The notes under the pieces were generated by a model, which saw only the letters and a program-made list of their open reading frames with translations, did not search any database and was not told the DNA's origin. A DNA stretch of 64,000 nucleotides from Sanchytrium tribonematis (taxonomy: Eukaryota > Sanchytriomycota > Sanchytriomycetes > Sanchytriales > Sanchytriaceae), in assembly GCA_018985235.1 (NCBI GenBank), contig JADGIG010000005.1, forward strand, positions 1-64,000, read 5' to 3'. The position numbers and the translations under genes were made by a program. This document shows positions 36,634-46,987 of the stretch, in pieces (the stretch's first letter is position 1; each line of letters opens with the position of its first letter).

Positions 36634-38629
36634 ATGTTGCAAAACGCAATCAACGAATTATCAAAATTTTATGAATTTGAACCGATTGAATTTGTGAAGT
36701 TCGCGCAACCGGGATACCAGATCAAAGATCGAATTATATATTACAACACAGAAAATGATGCTTATAGGGGATTGGGTAACTGGATTTCGAAATGTAGTTT
36801 AAACGAATCTTCGAGTTTCGTTGGTAGAGGTATTATGATAGATTGCAGCAGGGGGGCTGTCCCATTGTTAGAGACTGTACATGCAGTTGTGCGTTTACTT
36901 GCTTTGCTTGGATATAATCAGTTATTTTTATATACGGAAGATACATATGCTGCGGATGCTAAATTATTTGGTTATTTAAGGGGAAGGTATACCAGGGAAG
37001 AAATCAGTAATATTGACAATTATTGCGCATTATTCTCCATTGAATTAATTCCATGTATTCAATTACTAGGACATTTGGGAAACTTGCTTCAATTTCCAAA
37101 TTACGAAAATGTTAAGGACACATCAGAGGTGCTTTTAGTTGGAGAAAGTCAAACTTATGAATTAATTAACAAAATGATTGATTTCTGGCAGGTTGTCAGG
37201 TCTAAGAGAATGCATATTGGACTAGACGAGACTTATGGATTAGGATCCGGTGGCTATAAAAAGAAATTTGGCGAAGCTCCCATGAAAACAATTTTCTTGT
37301 CACACCTGCAAAAAGTCATTGACATTTGTAAATCAAAAGGCATTCGTCCAATGATGTGGAGTGACATGCTCTTTTCTTTAAATGGCGAAGAGACGTTTTA
37401 CAAATCGGGCCCTAATGTTTCCAATGTCAGTGACGATATTGATTATGTTTATTGGGACTACTTTCATTTAAACGAAAACTCCTACAAGGAAAGAATCAAT
37501 CAACATTTACAGATAGGTGTGCAAAAAAATTTGATAATGGCACCTGGAGTGATGTGCTGGAACCGATTTTGGACTGCTATTCCATTTGCGATGAAATCCG
37601 TAGATGCTTGTGTTAGCGCCTGCAATTCTTTGAACGTAAATCGAATTCTTTACACACTATGGGGTGACGATCTTAACGAATACGATTTGACCAGCACATT
37701 TCCCGCGATAATCTACCTAAGCGATAAACTTTTTAATGGTACACAATCGAGAGAAAAGTTTATGTCTCTTTGCGGTGGAGACTGGAACTCCTTCATTGAA
37801 GCAAGCAGGATCGATAATCCTCTCTCTAAGCCATATTTAAATAATTTAGAAGTCCAAATTCCATCTAATGCATCCAAATGGCTTTTATGGAATGATCCTA
37901 TCACAAATTTCATGCGACCACAAGTCTCATCCGAAGAAATTCAGGCTTACCAAGAGATATCAAAAAACTTGTTAGATGCGATTTCGACTCAGAAAAACTA
38001 CCCATTAAATAGAAGACTTCTCATTCCAGCTCTTTTAAGTGCGATAGTTTATGAGAAGATTCGTTTAAAAGAAAATCTTCTAAGTTCTTATCGCGAAAAA
38101 AATATAAGCAAAATTGAACAAAGTTTGTCGGATTATCTAAAACCCTTGGAGAGTTTAGTCGAAAGACTTTGGAGGGCCCATAGATACTTATGGATGTCTC
38201 AATATAAGCCGTTTGGTAAATTATGCTGATTTAGGATGGGAGGTTTTAGAATTGAGATATGGTGGTTTGATGCTCAGATTAAAGTCTTTACATGAACGAA
38301 TTTTAGCATATGTTGCATATTTAAAGCATGGTGAAACATCAGATCCTTTCGACTGGTTCAATCCCGACGTTTTTCCGATTAAAAGTGACGACGATCCTTC
38401 ACCAATGGAACTGTATGATTCAACTAGAATGTCAATTTCGTTCGTCAACCTTAAAAGCACAGACAAGGTCAATGATTACACCACGCATCTGGATTTGATG
38501 CTTCCGTTGAAGCCAATGGAAGATTTGGAAGCTGAATTGGAGAAAGTATGGCAAGACAAGGGCCTTTCTGATATTTTTCAAGATTACAGAAGAAGCTGTA
38601 CCATGATGCGCAACCTTGGTTTTGGTTAA
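36634..38629 (+). CDS. HEXD: Hexosaminidase D-like GH20 glycosidase
   Basis: Spliced from 36634-38215 and 38235-38629 into 658 residues. The GH20 barrel resembles animal hexosaminidase [20 protein letters not shown], the catalytic Asp-Glu pair in [12 protein letters not shown] (near residue 197), [11 protein letters not shown] and [14 protein letters not shown]. The exon junction gives [19 protein letters not shown], the conserved helical C-terminal domain of the family; unspliced it would end KLC. HEXD enzymes cleave terminal N-acetylgalactosamine or glucosamine and lack a signal peptide, as here. The stop codon lies in TAATAAA. Confidence 0.9.
38216..38234 (+). other. 19-nt intron in HEXD
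   Basis: GTAAATTATGCTGATTTAG, phase 1, T12 and A14. The GCTGAT resembles a classical branch site. Removal joins YKPFG to [10 protein letters not shown]. Confidence 0.93.
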
Positions 38630-38637
38630 TAAATTTA

Positions 38638-40099
38638 CTATAATCTAGCTCCCTGTAGACCTTGTTGAATTCTTCTACCCAATTCTTCATTCACCTTGAA
38701 CCACCATTTCAATTGTCTTTCTTGAATATGCTTTTTGGCATTTTTTAAATGGCCAGAGACATTCTTTGCCAAATTTAATTTTTGCTCGGCAGTAAATACA
38801 TTGTACAAATTTCCTGCCTGCACGAAATCATCATCTGTAAGCTTGACATCAAATCTTCCAAGCAAACCACCTAGATTGTGAGAGGAATAAGTAGTTTTGC
38901 CACCGACTTCCTTAACAGTAGTATATGAGTTAGGGTCATAATTTGGGGCACTGCCATGATTCCCATTCACAGTCATTGGTCCATCTCTTTGGTGATTAGC
39001 AATTTGCGCATTGTAAGCTCTGTTAATTGGAATCTGTTGATAATTGGCACCAAGTCTATATAAGAAAAGAATACCTGTGTCTGTGTGTATCTGGGTAACT
39101 AAAGAGACGTGCTTGCAACATTTTGTCAAATGATGCATCAATACCTGGAACCAGATGGCTCGGAGAGTATGCAACTTGCTCGACTTCTGCAAAATAATTC
39201 TCTGGGTTTCTATTAAGAACCATTTTACCCACTGGAATTAATGGAAAATCAGAATGAGGCCACACTTTGGTAACATCTAGGATATTCCATCTGTATTTCT
39301 CAGCCTGTTCCTCTGTCATGATCTGAACATAAGCAGACCAACTTGGATATTGTCCTTTTTCGATAGAATTGAACAAATCTCTCGTAGCATAATCCGGATC
39401 ACTACCAGCCAATTGCCCTGCTTTTTCAGCTTGCAAATTTTTAATTTTTTGATCAGTTTTGAAATGCCATTTGAAGTATACGTATTTTCCATTTCTGTCA
39501 ACAAATTTGAAGGTATGCGATGAGTAACCATTTAGATGTCTGTAGCCATCAGGAGTTCCGCGGTCAGAGAATAAAATGCTGACTTGATGAATAGATTCAG
39601 GTACTAGAGAGAGAAAATCCCAGAACATATCTGGATCTTTCAAGTGAGTTTGAGGATTTCTTTTTTGAGTGTGGATAAAGTCTGGAAATTTCACTCCATC
39701 CCGGATGAAAAACACTGGTGTGTTGTTTCCAGTCATATCCCAGTTTCCTTCTTCAGTATAAAACTTGACAGCAAATCCTCTAGGGTCTCTTTCGGTATCA
39801 GCACTTCCTGATTCTCCACCGACTGTGCTAAATCTCAAAAATACCGGAGTCCGCTTTCCAACTTTATTTAAAAATTTGGCGCAAGTGTATTTTGAAATGT
39901 CATGTGTTACTTCAAAATAGCCATGAGCTGCTGCTCCTTTTGCGTGAACTACTCTTTCAGGGATTCTCTCACGATCGAAATGAGCCAGTTTGTCAATGAG
40001 GTGAAAGTCTTGAAGTAAAACTGGTCCTTTTTGACCAACAGTGATGCTAAATTGATTGCTATCGACTGGATTGCCGTTTGAAGTTGTAAGTCTTGACAT
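38638..40099 (-). CDS. Catalase, small-subunit haem type, with peroxisomal signal
   Basis: Spliced from 39075-40099 and 38638-39055 into 480 residues. Active-site landmarks are [15 protein letters not shown] (distal His), [16 protein letters not shown] (Asn) and the proximal [13 protein letters not shown] with the haem Tyr. The junction restores [15 protein letters not shown]; unspliced, the frame ends YSFLI. It ends GARL, where ARL fits a type 1 peroxisomal targeting signal. It lies next to NC2alpha, with no obvious functional link. Confidence 0.96.
39056..39074 (-). other. 19-nt intron in catalase
   Basis: GTATTCTTTTCTTATATAG, phase 2, T12 and A14. Removal joins DTHRH to [10 protein letters not shown]. 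Confidence 0.94.
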
Positions 40100-40159
40100 T
40101 TTTCCAAGGGGTAAAATTACCCCACGAATAAATTGAGAGATTTTGTATAAATAATTTAC

Positions 40160-40420
40160 TTACGCATTGACAGTATCTTTTAAAAAATCAAATAATTCAT
40201 TAGTTTCGACACACTTCGAGATATGATCAGGCGTAATTTTTTTCGTTTCCTCATTTCTAGCCACATCGGCAGCTTCCTTCAAAATTTTCGACAAAAATAG
40301 CTCCAATGACTTGGAAACTAATACTGGAGCAGCTTGGGCAACCTTCCCTATTTCCTCATCGGTTTGCATGACCTTTTTAATCCTTGCAATCGGGAAGACG
40401 CTTAATTTTAATTTTGCCAT
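40160..40420 (-). CDS. DRAP1: NC2 alpha (DRAP1/BUR6) histone-fold repressor
   Basis: From ATG 40420 (MAKLKLSVFP) an 86-residue histone-fold protein nearly identical in key stretches to NC2alpha: FPIARIKKVMQTDEEIGKVA, VLVSKSLELFLSKILKEA, ITPDHISKCVE and FDFLKDTV. NC2alpha pairs with NC2beta to bind TBP on DNA and block or re-set TFIIA/TFIIB entry. It is the bare fold with no tail. Its start is 23 bp from the divergent phosphorylase gene. Confidence 0.93.
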   Translation of the reverse strand: MAKLKLSVFPIARIKKVMQTDEEIGKVAQAAPVLVSKSLELFLSKILKEAADVARNEETKKITPDHISKCVETNELFDFLKDTVNA

Positions 40421-40443
40421 ACACAAGGAGTCGGTCAAGAAAA

Positions 40444-41307
40444 ATGTCTATGATTGATGCAAATTTCCCAACAGATGCCGAAGGGAAAACTTATCATGTC
40501 GGGACTAAATGCGGACAAGTTGCAAACAGAATCATAACAGTTGGTGACCCACATAGAGCTAGATCAATTTCCACTTTTCTTGATACCATTTATTTTGAAT
40601 ATACTTCAAAACGAGGATTTTTGACGATAACGGGTTCATACAAAGGAACCGCAATAAGCATAGTTGCGATTGGAATGGGTGCAGCAATGATGGACTTTTT
40701 TGTCCGGGAAGTTCGACACGTTGTCCAAGGGGAGCTTGTAATTTTTCGATTTGGTAGTTGTGGCGCAATCAACAATGCAACTGTTGGTAATATCGTCGTA
40801 GCTTCTAATGCTCTTTTTATTTATAAAAACTATAAACACTTTTACGAAAACACGAATAACAAATACGAATTTTCAGATGTACTTCCCGCAAATGAGAATT
40901 GTATTGAAATCTTGATTAAAGAGCTTCGCAGCAATCTAAAACATGTTAATATTCACCAAGGACTTTGTGCTACTGGAGATTCCTTTTATTCAAGTCAAGG
41001 AAGAATTGGCACTCATTTTGCAGATAAAAATGAAAAATTAATTGAAACTCTTTTGAAAACACATCCAACAACTGAAATATTAGAGATGGAAGTTTATCCG
41101 CTGTACCATTTGGCCGATATTTCTTTAGATAAATCCATATCTGTCGTAGCCGCAGCCATGGTGTTTGCAGACCGAAAGCGAAATTTATTTCTACCTCCAG
41201 AACAGGCCAGTGTACTTGAAAAAGAGGCAGCAAAATCTTTTTTGGACGCAATAGTCCAGATTCCTGTTGTGAATGAACATAGTCTATATGCTGTTTGGAA
41301 AAAGTAA
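40444..41307 (+). CDS. Uridine phosphorylase-like nucleoside phosphorylase
   Basis: A 287-residue PNP/UDP-family enzyme from ATG 40444 (MSMIDANFPT). Phosphate-site residues are in IITVGDPHRARSIS, then RGFLTITGSYKGTAISIVAI with GMGAAMMDFFVRE, and the ribose/base region RFGSCGAINNATVGNIVVA. LEMEVYPLYHLAD matches the Met-Glu ribose contact seen as 'vEMEtaaly'. Such enzymes split nucleosides with phosphate for pyrimidine salvage. Uridine is the likely substrate but others are possible. Confidence 0.82.
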   Translation: MSMIDANFPTDAEGKTYHVGTKCGQVANRIITVGDPHRARSISTFLDTIYFEYTSKRGFLTITGSYKGTAISIVAIGMGAAMMDFFVREVRHVVQGELVIFRFGSCGAINNATVGNIVVASNALFIYKNYKHFYENTNNKYEFSDVLPANENCIEILIKELRSNLKHVNIHQGLCATGDSFYSSQGRIGTHFADKNEKLIETLLKTHPTTEILEMEVYPLYHLADISLDKSISVVAAAMVFADRKRNLFLPPEQASVLEKEAAKSFLDAIVQIPVVNEHSLYAVWKK

Positions 41308-41336
41308 ATATACGTTCTTTTTTGACACAAAGGAAA

Positions 41337-42194
41337 ATGGACCATGATTTAATGGCACTCAATATATCAACAGATGAGAAGGTATCTGAACAAGAAATAC
41401 AAAAAACGAGTACACCAGAAAGCAAAGAGATTGAAGAAGTTGAGGAGGAATCAGGCAAAATTGAACAATCTTACGAAAACACTGATCAAATTGAAAATTT
41501 GAGCCACCGCGCCTCGCCATTGCTCGCACCAAAATCACCACTTTTGGAGGAAAACCGGGCTGATATTAAAAACGATTTGGATGCCGTTCAATCAGATGAA
41601 TCTGTGAAAAGTTTATCTGTGAAATCTGGAAGTCCTATTAAGGATTCTAATCAAGCAAGCCCTGCAAAACTTTCACTTTATAACAGTCCAGTAATAGAAT
41701 CAGATAGTCTACCAGAAAAATCACGCTCAGTATATGTTTCTAAAATTGACGCAGGTATTGCAATTTTAATGAGTGACGACTATCATCTTATTGAGTGGCC
41801 AGTCAGTTTGCTTCCACCAGACATAAGGCAAGGTATGTACTTTGACTTAAATATATCCGAAAATGTAGAGAAAAAGATGAAAGAAGAAAAATCATTTTAT
41901 GATTTTCAAACTACTCTTCTGGAAAAATATTCAACACCGAAGCCATTGCCTAAAATAAAAGCAATGGCAAGAGGTCATGGGATTCAGATTGAAGTTGAAA
42001 ATTTGATTGATCTGAGTCCAAAATACATAGAAATTTATATCGATGATCAAGAATACAAGAAAAGTTTTGAAAAATTATCAGAAAATGCAGTTCTGATAAG
42101 TTTAGAAAAAGGTAAAACTTATAATGTTTTTATTAAAGCACATACTTCAAGTGGAACCTTTGAAAGTAATCGGGAAGATATTGAAATTGTTTAA
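41337..42194 (+). CDS. CHS5-like exomer scaffold (FN3-type domain, no BRCT)
   Basis: From ATG 41337, 285 residues. The first ~135 are acidic and disordered. The rest matches the N-terminal part of yeast Chs5: VYVSKIDAGIAILMSDDYHL and IEWPVSLLPPDIRQG (cf. 'vgKlDasiAiLlt.dhhliEFPs.LLP'), then KSFYDFQTTLLEKYSTPKPL, followed by an FN3 fold to YNVFIKAHTSSGTF. Chs5 dimers scaffold exomer, which sends chitin synthase from the trans-Golgi to the surface. The usual BRCT domain after FN3 and the Lys/Glu-rich tail are absent, and the disordered part is N-terminal instead. The stop codon lies in TAATAAA. Confidence 0.65.
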   Translation: MDHDLMALNISTDEKVSEQEIQKTSTPESKEIEEVEEESGKIEQSYENTDQIENLSHRASPLLAPKSPLLEENRADIKNDLDAVQSDESVKSLSVKSGSPIKDSNQASPAKLSLYNSPVIESDSLPEKSRSVYVSKIDAGIAILMSDDYHLIEWPVSLLPPDIRQGMYFDLNISENVEKKMKEEKSFYDFQTTLLEKYSTPKPLPKIKAMARGHGIQIEVENLIDLSPKYIEIYIDDQEYKKSFEKLSENAVLISLEKGKTYNVFIKAHTSSGTFESNREDIEIV

Positions 42195-42206
42195 TAAATT
42201 TTATTG
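42193..42206. terminator. Convergent poly(A) signals of CHS5-like and EPT1 genes
   Basis: AATAAA overlaps the CHS5-like stop codon, and a reverse AATAAA overlaps the EPT1 stop codon. The two coding ends are 6 bp apart. Confidence 0.5.
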
Positions 42207-43675
42207 AGTCTTCTTTTTGGGTCTAGTTGCCAGATATTCGTAAAATTCTTTATGTACCGCACTAAGAAGTTTATAATATTCACTCATACTAAATAAAAAG
42301 ATGAACATAATAGCCTGTTCTTCTCGTAACTTTTTTGCAATTGGAAAACTAAATAAATTTTAAATTACTTGATAATATCATTGTGAATAAATTTTAAAAT
42401 AATCAAAACAATGTAACCCAAATATGACTTGGGAAACAAGGGAAAAGATTGATTTAAAACTCTAGCGCATATAATGGTTGTAGTAGAGTATGCAAAACTG
42501 AACACCCAACCAAAAATGAGGAGAGCAAATTGCTTAGGTGATGCCACGTGATCTGAAGTAATCATGTAGTACAAAATCGCAGAATTGAAACCAAAAAATG
42601 GGATAAATTGGTGCAATTTAAATAAACCGGAAAGTTTTTTCTTTTTCAATACGTTAAGAATGCAGGCCACACTGGAAATTGCCGTAAAAACTATAGAAAT
42701 AATAACAAGAAGTTGGATCAGTGTCATACCTTGCTTGAAATTGAATAGACCATTCTTGCCAGCAATAAAGTTAAATAAATCTTCTAGGGGGATGTTTTTC
42801 ATTTTGTCAATCGATCTGGTCTCGAAGTAAGTGTATGCAATACCCAAGGTTTCAATTAAGTCATTGACAAACTTCAAAGGTAGATCAAATAATGCCAATT
42901 GTGTAGCTTTTGAAACATTCACTAAAACAACTCCAAAATAAGTTGATAGTGAAAACAAAATTCTAACTACGTACTGACAAACAAGTTCAACGTAAGAAAT
43001 GATGGTAGTGTTTTGAATCAATTTAAAATGCCAATGTTCCTTGCTTGGAAACAATATGAGCAGACCAGCCATAGCGAATAAACCTTCAATTGCCCCACTC
43101 AACACTCCAAAATACAAAACTTTAGTGTGAAATTCCTCCCATGCATTCATGTAAAACACTGTCAAACAGCAAATGAGGTACGCATAAAATTGATTTTCAT
43201 CCAAACCAATGAGAAAGTACAAATTAATGCAAACAAGACCTGTTACTAGTCCGTCAATGCCGTGGTCAAGTAAGTGTCCCACTGGAGATGAGGAATTAGT
43301 TCTTCTCGCTTGCTTTCCATCTAAAGAGTCAATTGCTTGGTAAAGAACTAACATTATAGCATTCATATAAAAACCGTATTTGTCAAAAACATCATTAAGA
43401 TTCAAATTTCCAAAAATTGGCTGCTTGAATGCTTTAGAGAGTAAAGGGTGTTCATCGGAATAAAAGCTTAGTGCAAATACCATAGTAAACAAAGTATAAA
43501 AGACACCATTGAATACAGTCATCTGATTTGGTGAGATGCTCTTAGGCACGGCGTAAATTACCATTGAGTATATTGGATCCAAGACTAGTCTGGAAAGGAT
43601 AGAGTGACAAACGCTTTTGTATTCAAAAATGTCAAGATTTTTTAACACTCTTTGAGTGAAAACTTTTTTTGCCAT
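42201..43675 (-). CDS. EPT1: CDP-alcohol phosphotransferase (EPT1/CPT1)
   Basis: Spliced from 42369-43675 and 42201-42348 into 484 residues. The CDP-alcohol phosphotransferase motif is complete: DSLDGKQARR, then GHLLDHGIDG (residues 116-141). Seven to ten membrane helices follow. The enzyme joins diacylglycerol with CDP-ethanolamine or CDP-choline in the ER. A 20-nt intron near the 3' end adds 49 residues, including a hydrophobic helix (QAIMFIFLFSMSEYYKLL) and a KKTQ ending, a textbook KKXX ER-retrieval signal; unspliced, translation stops at DIIK. The terminal extension itself is not a known family feature. Confidence 0.9.
42349..42368 (-). other. 20-nt intron in EPT1
   Basis: GTAATTTAAAATTTATTTAG, phase 2. 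It is one base longer than the rest but keeps T and A at 8 and 6 bases before the exon. Its removal exposes a KKXX ER-retrieval ending that ends in a stop codon within AATAAA. Confidence 0.75.
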
Positions 43676-44265
43676 CGTCTGTTTCAAAAATTGTCAGTGT
43701 AGTTGGTAGTCAACAAATCTTTGGAAAATTGAATGTTTCATAATGACTTTAAAATTGAGATTATTCTATTTCTAATTTTTAAGCTCATGATATTTTTGGC
43801 TTCAGTGATTCTACAATGACTCCTTCAAAAATCCCCTGCAGAAACTTATCAATGCACCACCCCTTTCTTTAATTAACAACCCAAATTATTAAGTTTTCGA
43901 GAAATGGACTCGTACGAAATTGTAAGTGTTTAAGGATTTTGCTTAAAACATATGGGCAAATCGAAAAAGAAAGGAGTAATTGGAGAAGAGCGAAACTTTG
44001 GATGCTCAAATCAAGATCTTGGATGTACTGCAGGTAAAGGCATTTCAGGGTAGAACTTATTGATATGATCAATACCCATCCATCTGGGCCAGCATACACT
44101 GCCAATGCTATCATGCAGATACAGTAATAAAAAGCAGTGGTGGTATGTTTATAATTTAAGATAGTGTCTTGTCAAAACCACCTAAAAACGCTATGACAGA
44201 GCTTGGTGAGACTGAAAATTCAACGCTTACAATCAAAGAAATGTGATCAATTTATAAATGGCTTT
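43676..44265. other. Unassigned 590-bp region between EPT1 and ABCG genes
   Basis: This is the longest stretch without a confident gene. On the plus strand, ATG at 43904 starts MDSYEI followed at once by GTAAGT, like a first exon and donor. Further on, stretches in different frames read LDAQIKILDVLQ (about 44000-44035) and ELIDMINTHPSGPAYTANAI ending in a stop at 44125-44127. They look protein-like but I could not join them with introns fitting the local consensus. The minus strand has an 81-residue hydrophobic frame (43869-44114) that may only be the antisense of a charged helix. Confidence 0.4.
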
Positions 44266-46270
44266 TTACTTTAATCGAATCATAGGCTTTGTAGTCCTAG
44301 TAAAAAACATAATTCCTAGAATCAAGCAGACTGCTAAAAATGCGACATTGACACCCACTACAACTCCCATTTCAGGCTTATCTAAACTGGCATTTTTTAC
44401 AATTTCCTCGCCATCGATCTGAATGCACTTATCCTTCACCTTGATACCACATTCAAAAGTATTTTCATAAAATTCGTTTTGACAAAGAGCTTTGTTCGTA
44501 TTTGCAACTGGCGAAATATACTGAATCCAACTGATCCAAGTTCCAATGCTATCAAGATTTGCAAATAATCCTCCAAAAACAATAAATAAAACTGCTATGA
44601 GAGGCGTAATGATTTGTCCTACCTGAACATTTTTAACCGCGCTACCTATTGTTAATCCGAACGTGGCGGCAGCAAATGTATGGAGAGTAGTGATTCCCAC
44701 AAATGTTCCGAATTTATATCCTCTTGGGTCCATTCCAATAATCCAGTAGACAGGTATGACCATGACGATTATTTGAATTAAAATCGTAGGAGCCAAAGAA
44801 GTAAATTTGCTTAAAAACGCAGAACTTGAACGATACATTCCAGCAGTTCGCTCTCTTTTAATAATAGTTCTAATAAGTGGAAACGTATTAACTAAGTGAG
44901 AAAAATTAACCTGTTGGCATAACATTGCTAAATAATAAGTTGACAGCTAGAAAAAAGCAAAATCCTAATCTATTTTGAACACCAGCAACTCCACCATCTA
45001 ATCCATTAAAAATGGCGCTTAATATCGCTAGTACAATAATAGATTGTGCGGTGGTCGCAACTAGAACAATCGGATTTTTAAAAATCTCTCTCAAATCTCT
45101 TGTAAGAAGCATAAAATATTCCTGTATCCAAAATACTTGATACTTCATCATTCCAAATCTCTGTTTTTTGTAAAAATTCTCGTAATCCGCCTGTTTAATC
45201 ATAGAGTATGAGAAAGGCTCTTTGAAGGACCAAGCATCTTGTAAAGCTAAAATTCTTTTCTCGGATGCATCCTTCTGTTCAGGACTGCGCAAATCAGGCG
45301 TAATTATATCAATAAAATGATCGGCAGGATTAGTAAGCCTAGGACACGGGTGACCTAAGTTTGAAAAATGTTGTATGCCATTCTTTGTTGGACCGAAGAA
45401 TACTGGTTTACCCTGAGAAAGGAGCAACACGTTATCAAACAAATCCATAATAGTTTCCCTAGGCTGATGGATAGTGAGTAAAATAGTCTTATTCTGCTTT
45501 ACTGCCAGGTCTTTCAAAGTCTCAATGATATTATATGCAATGAACGCATCAAGTCCTGAAGTTGGCTCGTCCAGAAATAAAATTTTAGGATCTGTTACAA
45601 CTTCAACTGCGATGCTTGCTCTTTTCCTTTCACCACCACTAACACCTCTTTTTAATGAGCTTCCAATTTTCGTATTTTGGCATTGAGATAGTCCAAGTTG
45701 TTGAATGGTATCAGCTGTATTTTGTAGCTTTTTTGCTTTCGTAACTGAGCTTGGAAGACGCAGTTGGGCACTGAATGAAACAGTTTCCTTGACAGTCATC
45801 ATACTAAATAAAAGATCATCTTGCTCAACATATGCTATTTGCCTCATAAAAAGCAATGGATCTCTGGGTAAACCATTGATTAATATTTGGCCGTCAATAT
45901 CACCTTGATCAAATCTGCCAGCCAAAATGTTCAATAAAGTGCTTTTTCCAGCACCACTGGATCCCATAATTGCTACCAACTGACCAGGGCGAACCTCTCC
46001 TGACACACCATTCAATATTTGTTTTGTATCTTTTTTAATAGGAACGGTGTAATGCAAATTATGCCATGTTAAAGTAAGACCATTTGCTTCAGGAGTGTTT
46101 ACTATATTTGTATTATTAGATGGCTCAATCAATGTATCACCATGAGGTTTACCACGATCCACGATATTCTGACCATTTGCGTTGGAACTAGGACTAGCAT
46201 TAATAGGCTCGCTATTTGGCATTTGTTGATTTGAAATTTCCGAATTTTCTTGTTTTGCTGGATCTTCCAT
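44266..46270 (-). CDS. ABC transporter, ABCG (white) half-transporter
   Basis: Spliced from 44911-46270 and 44266-44891 into 661 residues. The nucleotide-binding domain comes first, the ABCG order: Walker A GSSGAGKSTLLNILAG, signature VSGGERKRASIAVEV, Walker B KILFLDEPTSGLDA, H-loop LLTIHQPRETI. The membrane domain follows, with NRLGFCFFLAVNLLFSNVMP and, across the intron, TVNTFPLIRTIIKRERTAGMYRSS, the conserved coupling helix. A Cys-rich outer loop (CQNEFYENTFECGIKVKDKC) is typical. ABCG half-transporters dimerise to export lipids, sterols or drugs; the substrate is unknown. Confidence 0.93.
44892..44910 (-). other. 19-nt intron in ABCG transporter
   Basis: GTTAATTTTTCTCACTTAG, phase 1, T12 and A14. 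It is the only one with GTT rather than GTA at the donor. Removal joins FSNVMPT to VNTFPLIRT. Confidence 0.93.
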
Positions 46271-46344
46271 GAATTTTTGAGTTTCAAGTGTGATGTGAAC
46301 GAATTTTCGAATCGAAAGGAGAAACCGCTAAACATAGATTTTTA

Positions 46345-46977
46345 TTAATTTTCCACAGATGATACAAGTTGATTAATTTTCGTCAACCACGGTTCCGTCG
46401 GATGCGATAGTACTTTCCCTAATTGCTCTGTGGATGGTAGACATTTTCCAAATGCTTGAAGTAATAGGGGTTCCTTAGCCACACCAATAGCCCAATCAGT
46501 TTCACTTATCTTGCCATCTTTATCCTCGTCCAATTTTTTCAATACTATTTCTACTAGTTCGCGATTCATTTCTTCATCTTCTTCCTCTTGTCTATTCAAT
46601 AATTGCATCATTTCCTCTTTGGTAATATATTTATCACCATTCAAATCAAAAATAAAGAAGCAAAATTCAATTTGCCGTTGAAAGTCTTTAGTACCCACCA
46701 CGCACATTCCTTTTACAAATTCTTCAAAATTCACTTTGCCATCATTATTAGAATCGAAAAATTTGAAAATTCTATCTAAAATAAGTGTGTCTGAAAAACC
46801 AAAATGTGACATCAATAGAGTTTTGAATGGCACTTTTTCCAAAGGATACTGTGAAATATTTTGCTGGCTAACAGGTAGTGTGGATGGCAAGTAAGACTTG
46901 TAAGTGGCAAATAAACTCTGAATTTCACTCATTGAGAATTTATCTAAAAAAATATTCAATGGGCTTGATTTTTCCAT
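46345..46977 (-). CDS. Calaxin/EFCAB1-like EF-hand protein (outer dynein arm)
   Basis: A 210-residue calcium-binding protein with three clear EF-hand loops: D75-E86 (DSNNDGKVNFEE), D111-E122 (DLNGDKYITKEE) and one starting at D150 (DEDKDGKISETD). The C-terminal LLLQAFGKCLPS matches the distinctive 'tLLLEAFGpCLPd' of calaxin, the Ca2+ sensor attached to outer-arm dynein in flagella. A calcineurin-B or NCS protein is the alternative, but that tail and the loop spacing favour calaxin. No N-myristoylation glycine follows the Met. The stop codon lies in TAATAAA. Confidence 0.75.
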   Translation of the reverse strand: MEKSSPLNIFLDKFSMSEIQSLFATYKSYLPSTLPVSQQNISQYPLEKVPFKTLLMSHFGFSDTLILDRIFKFFDSNNDGKVNFEEFVKGMCVVGTKDFQRQIEFCFFIFDLNGDKYITKEEMMQLLNRQEEEDEEMNRELVEIVLKKLDEDKDGKISETDWAIGVAKEPLLLQAFGKCLPSTEQLGKVLSHPTEPWLTKINQLVSSVEN

Positions 46978-46987
46978 GGCCTTTTAT

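Noticed and set aside
42201-42308. Separate 35-residue gene next to EPT1
   Set aside because: It is in frame with EPT1 once the 20-nt intron is removed, and supplies its KKXX ER signal.
43869-44114. 81-residue hydrophobic frame on the minus strand
   Set aside because: Its hydrophobicity can arise as the antisense of a Lys/Glu-rich helix on the plus strand. There is no family resemblance and no AATAAA at its end.
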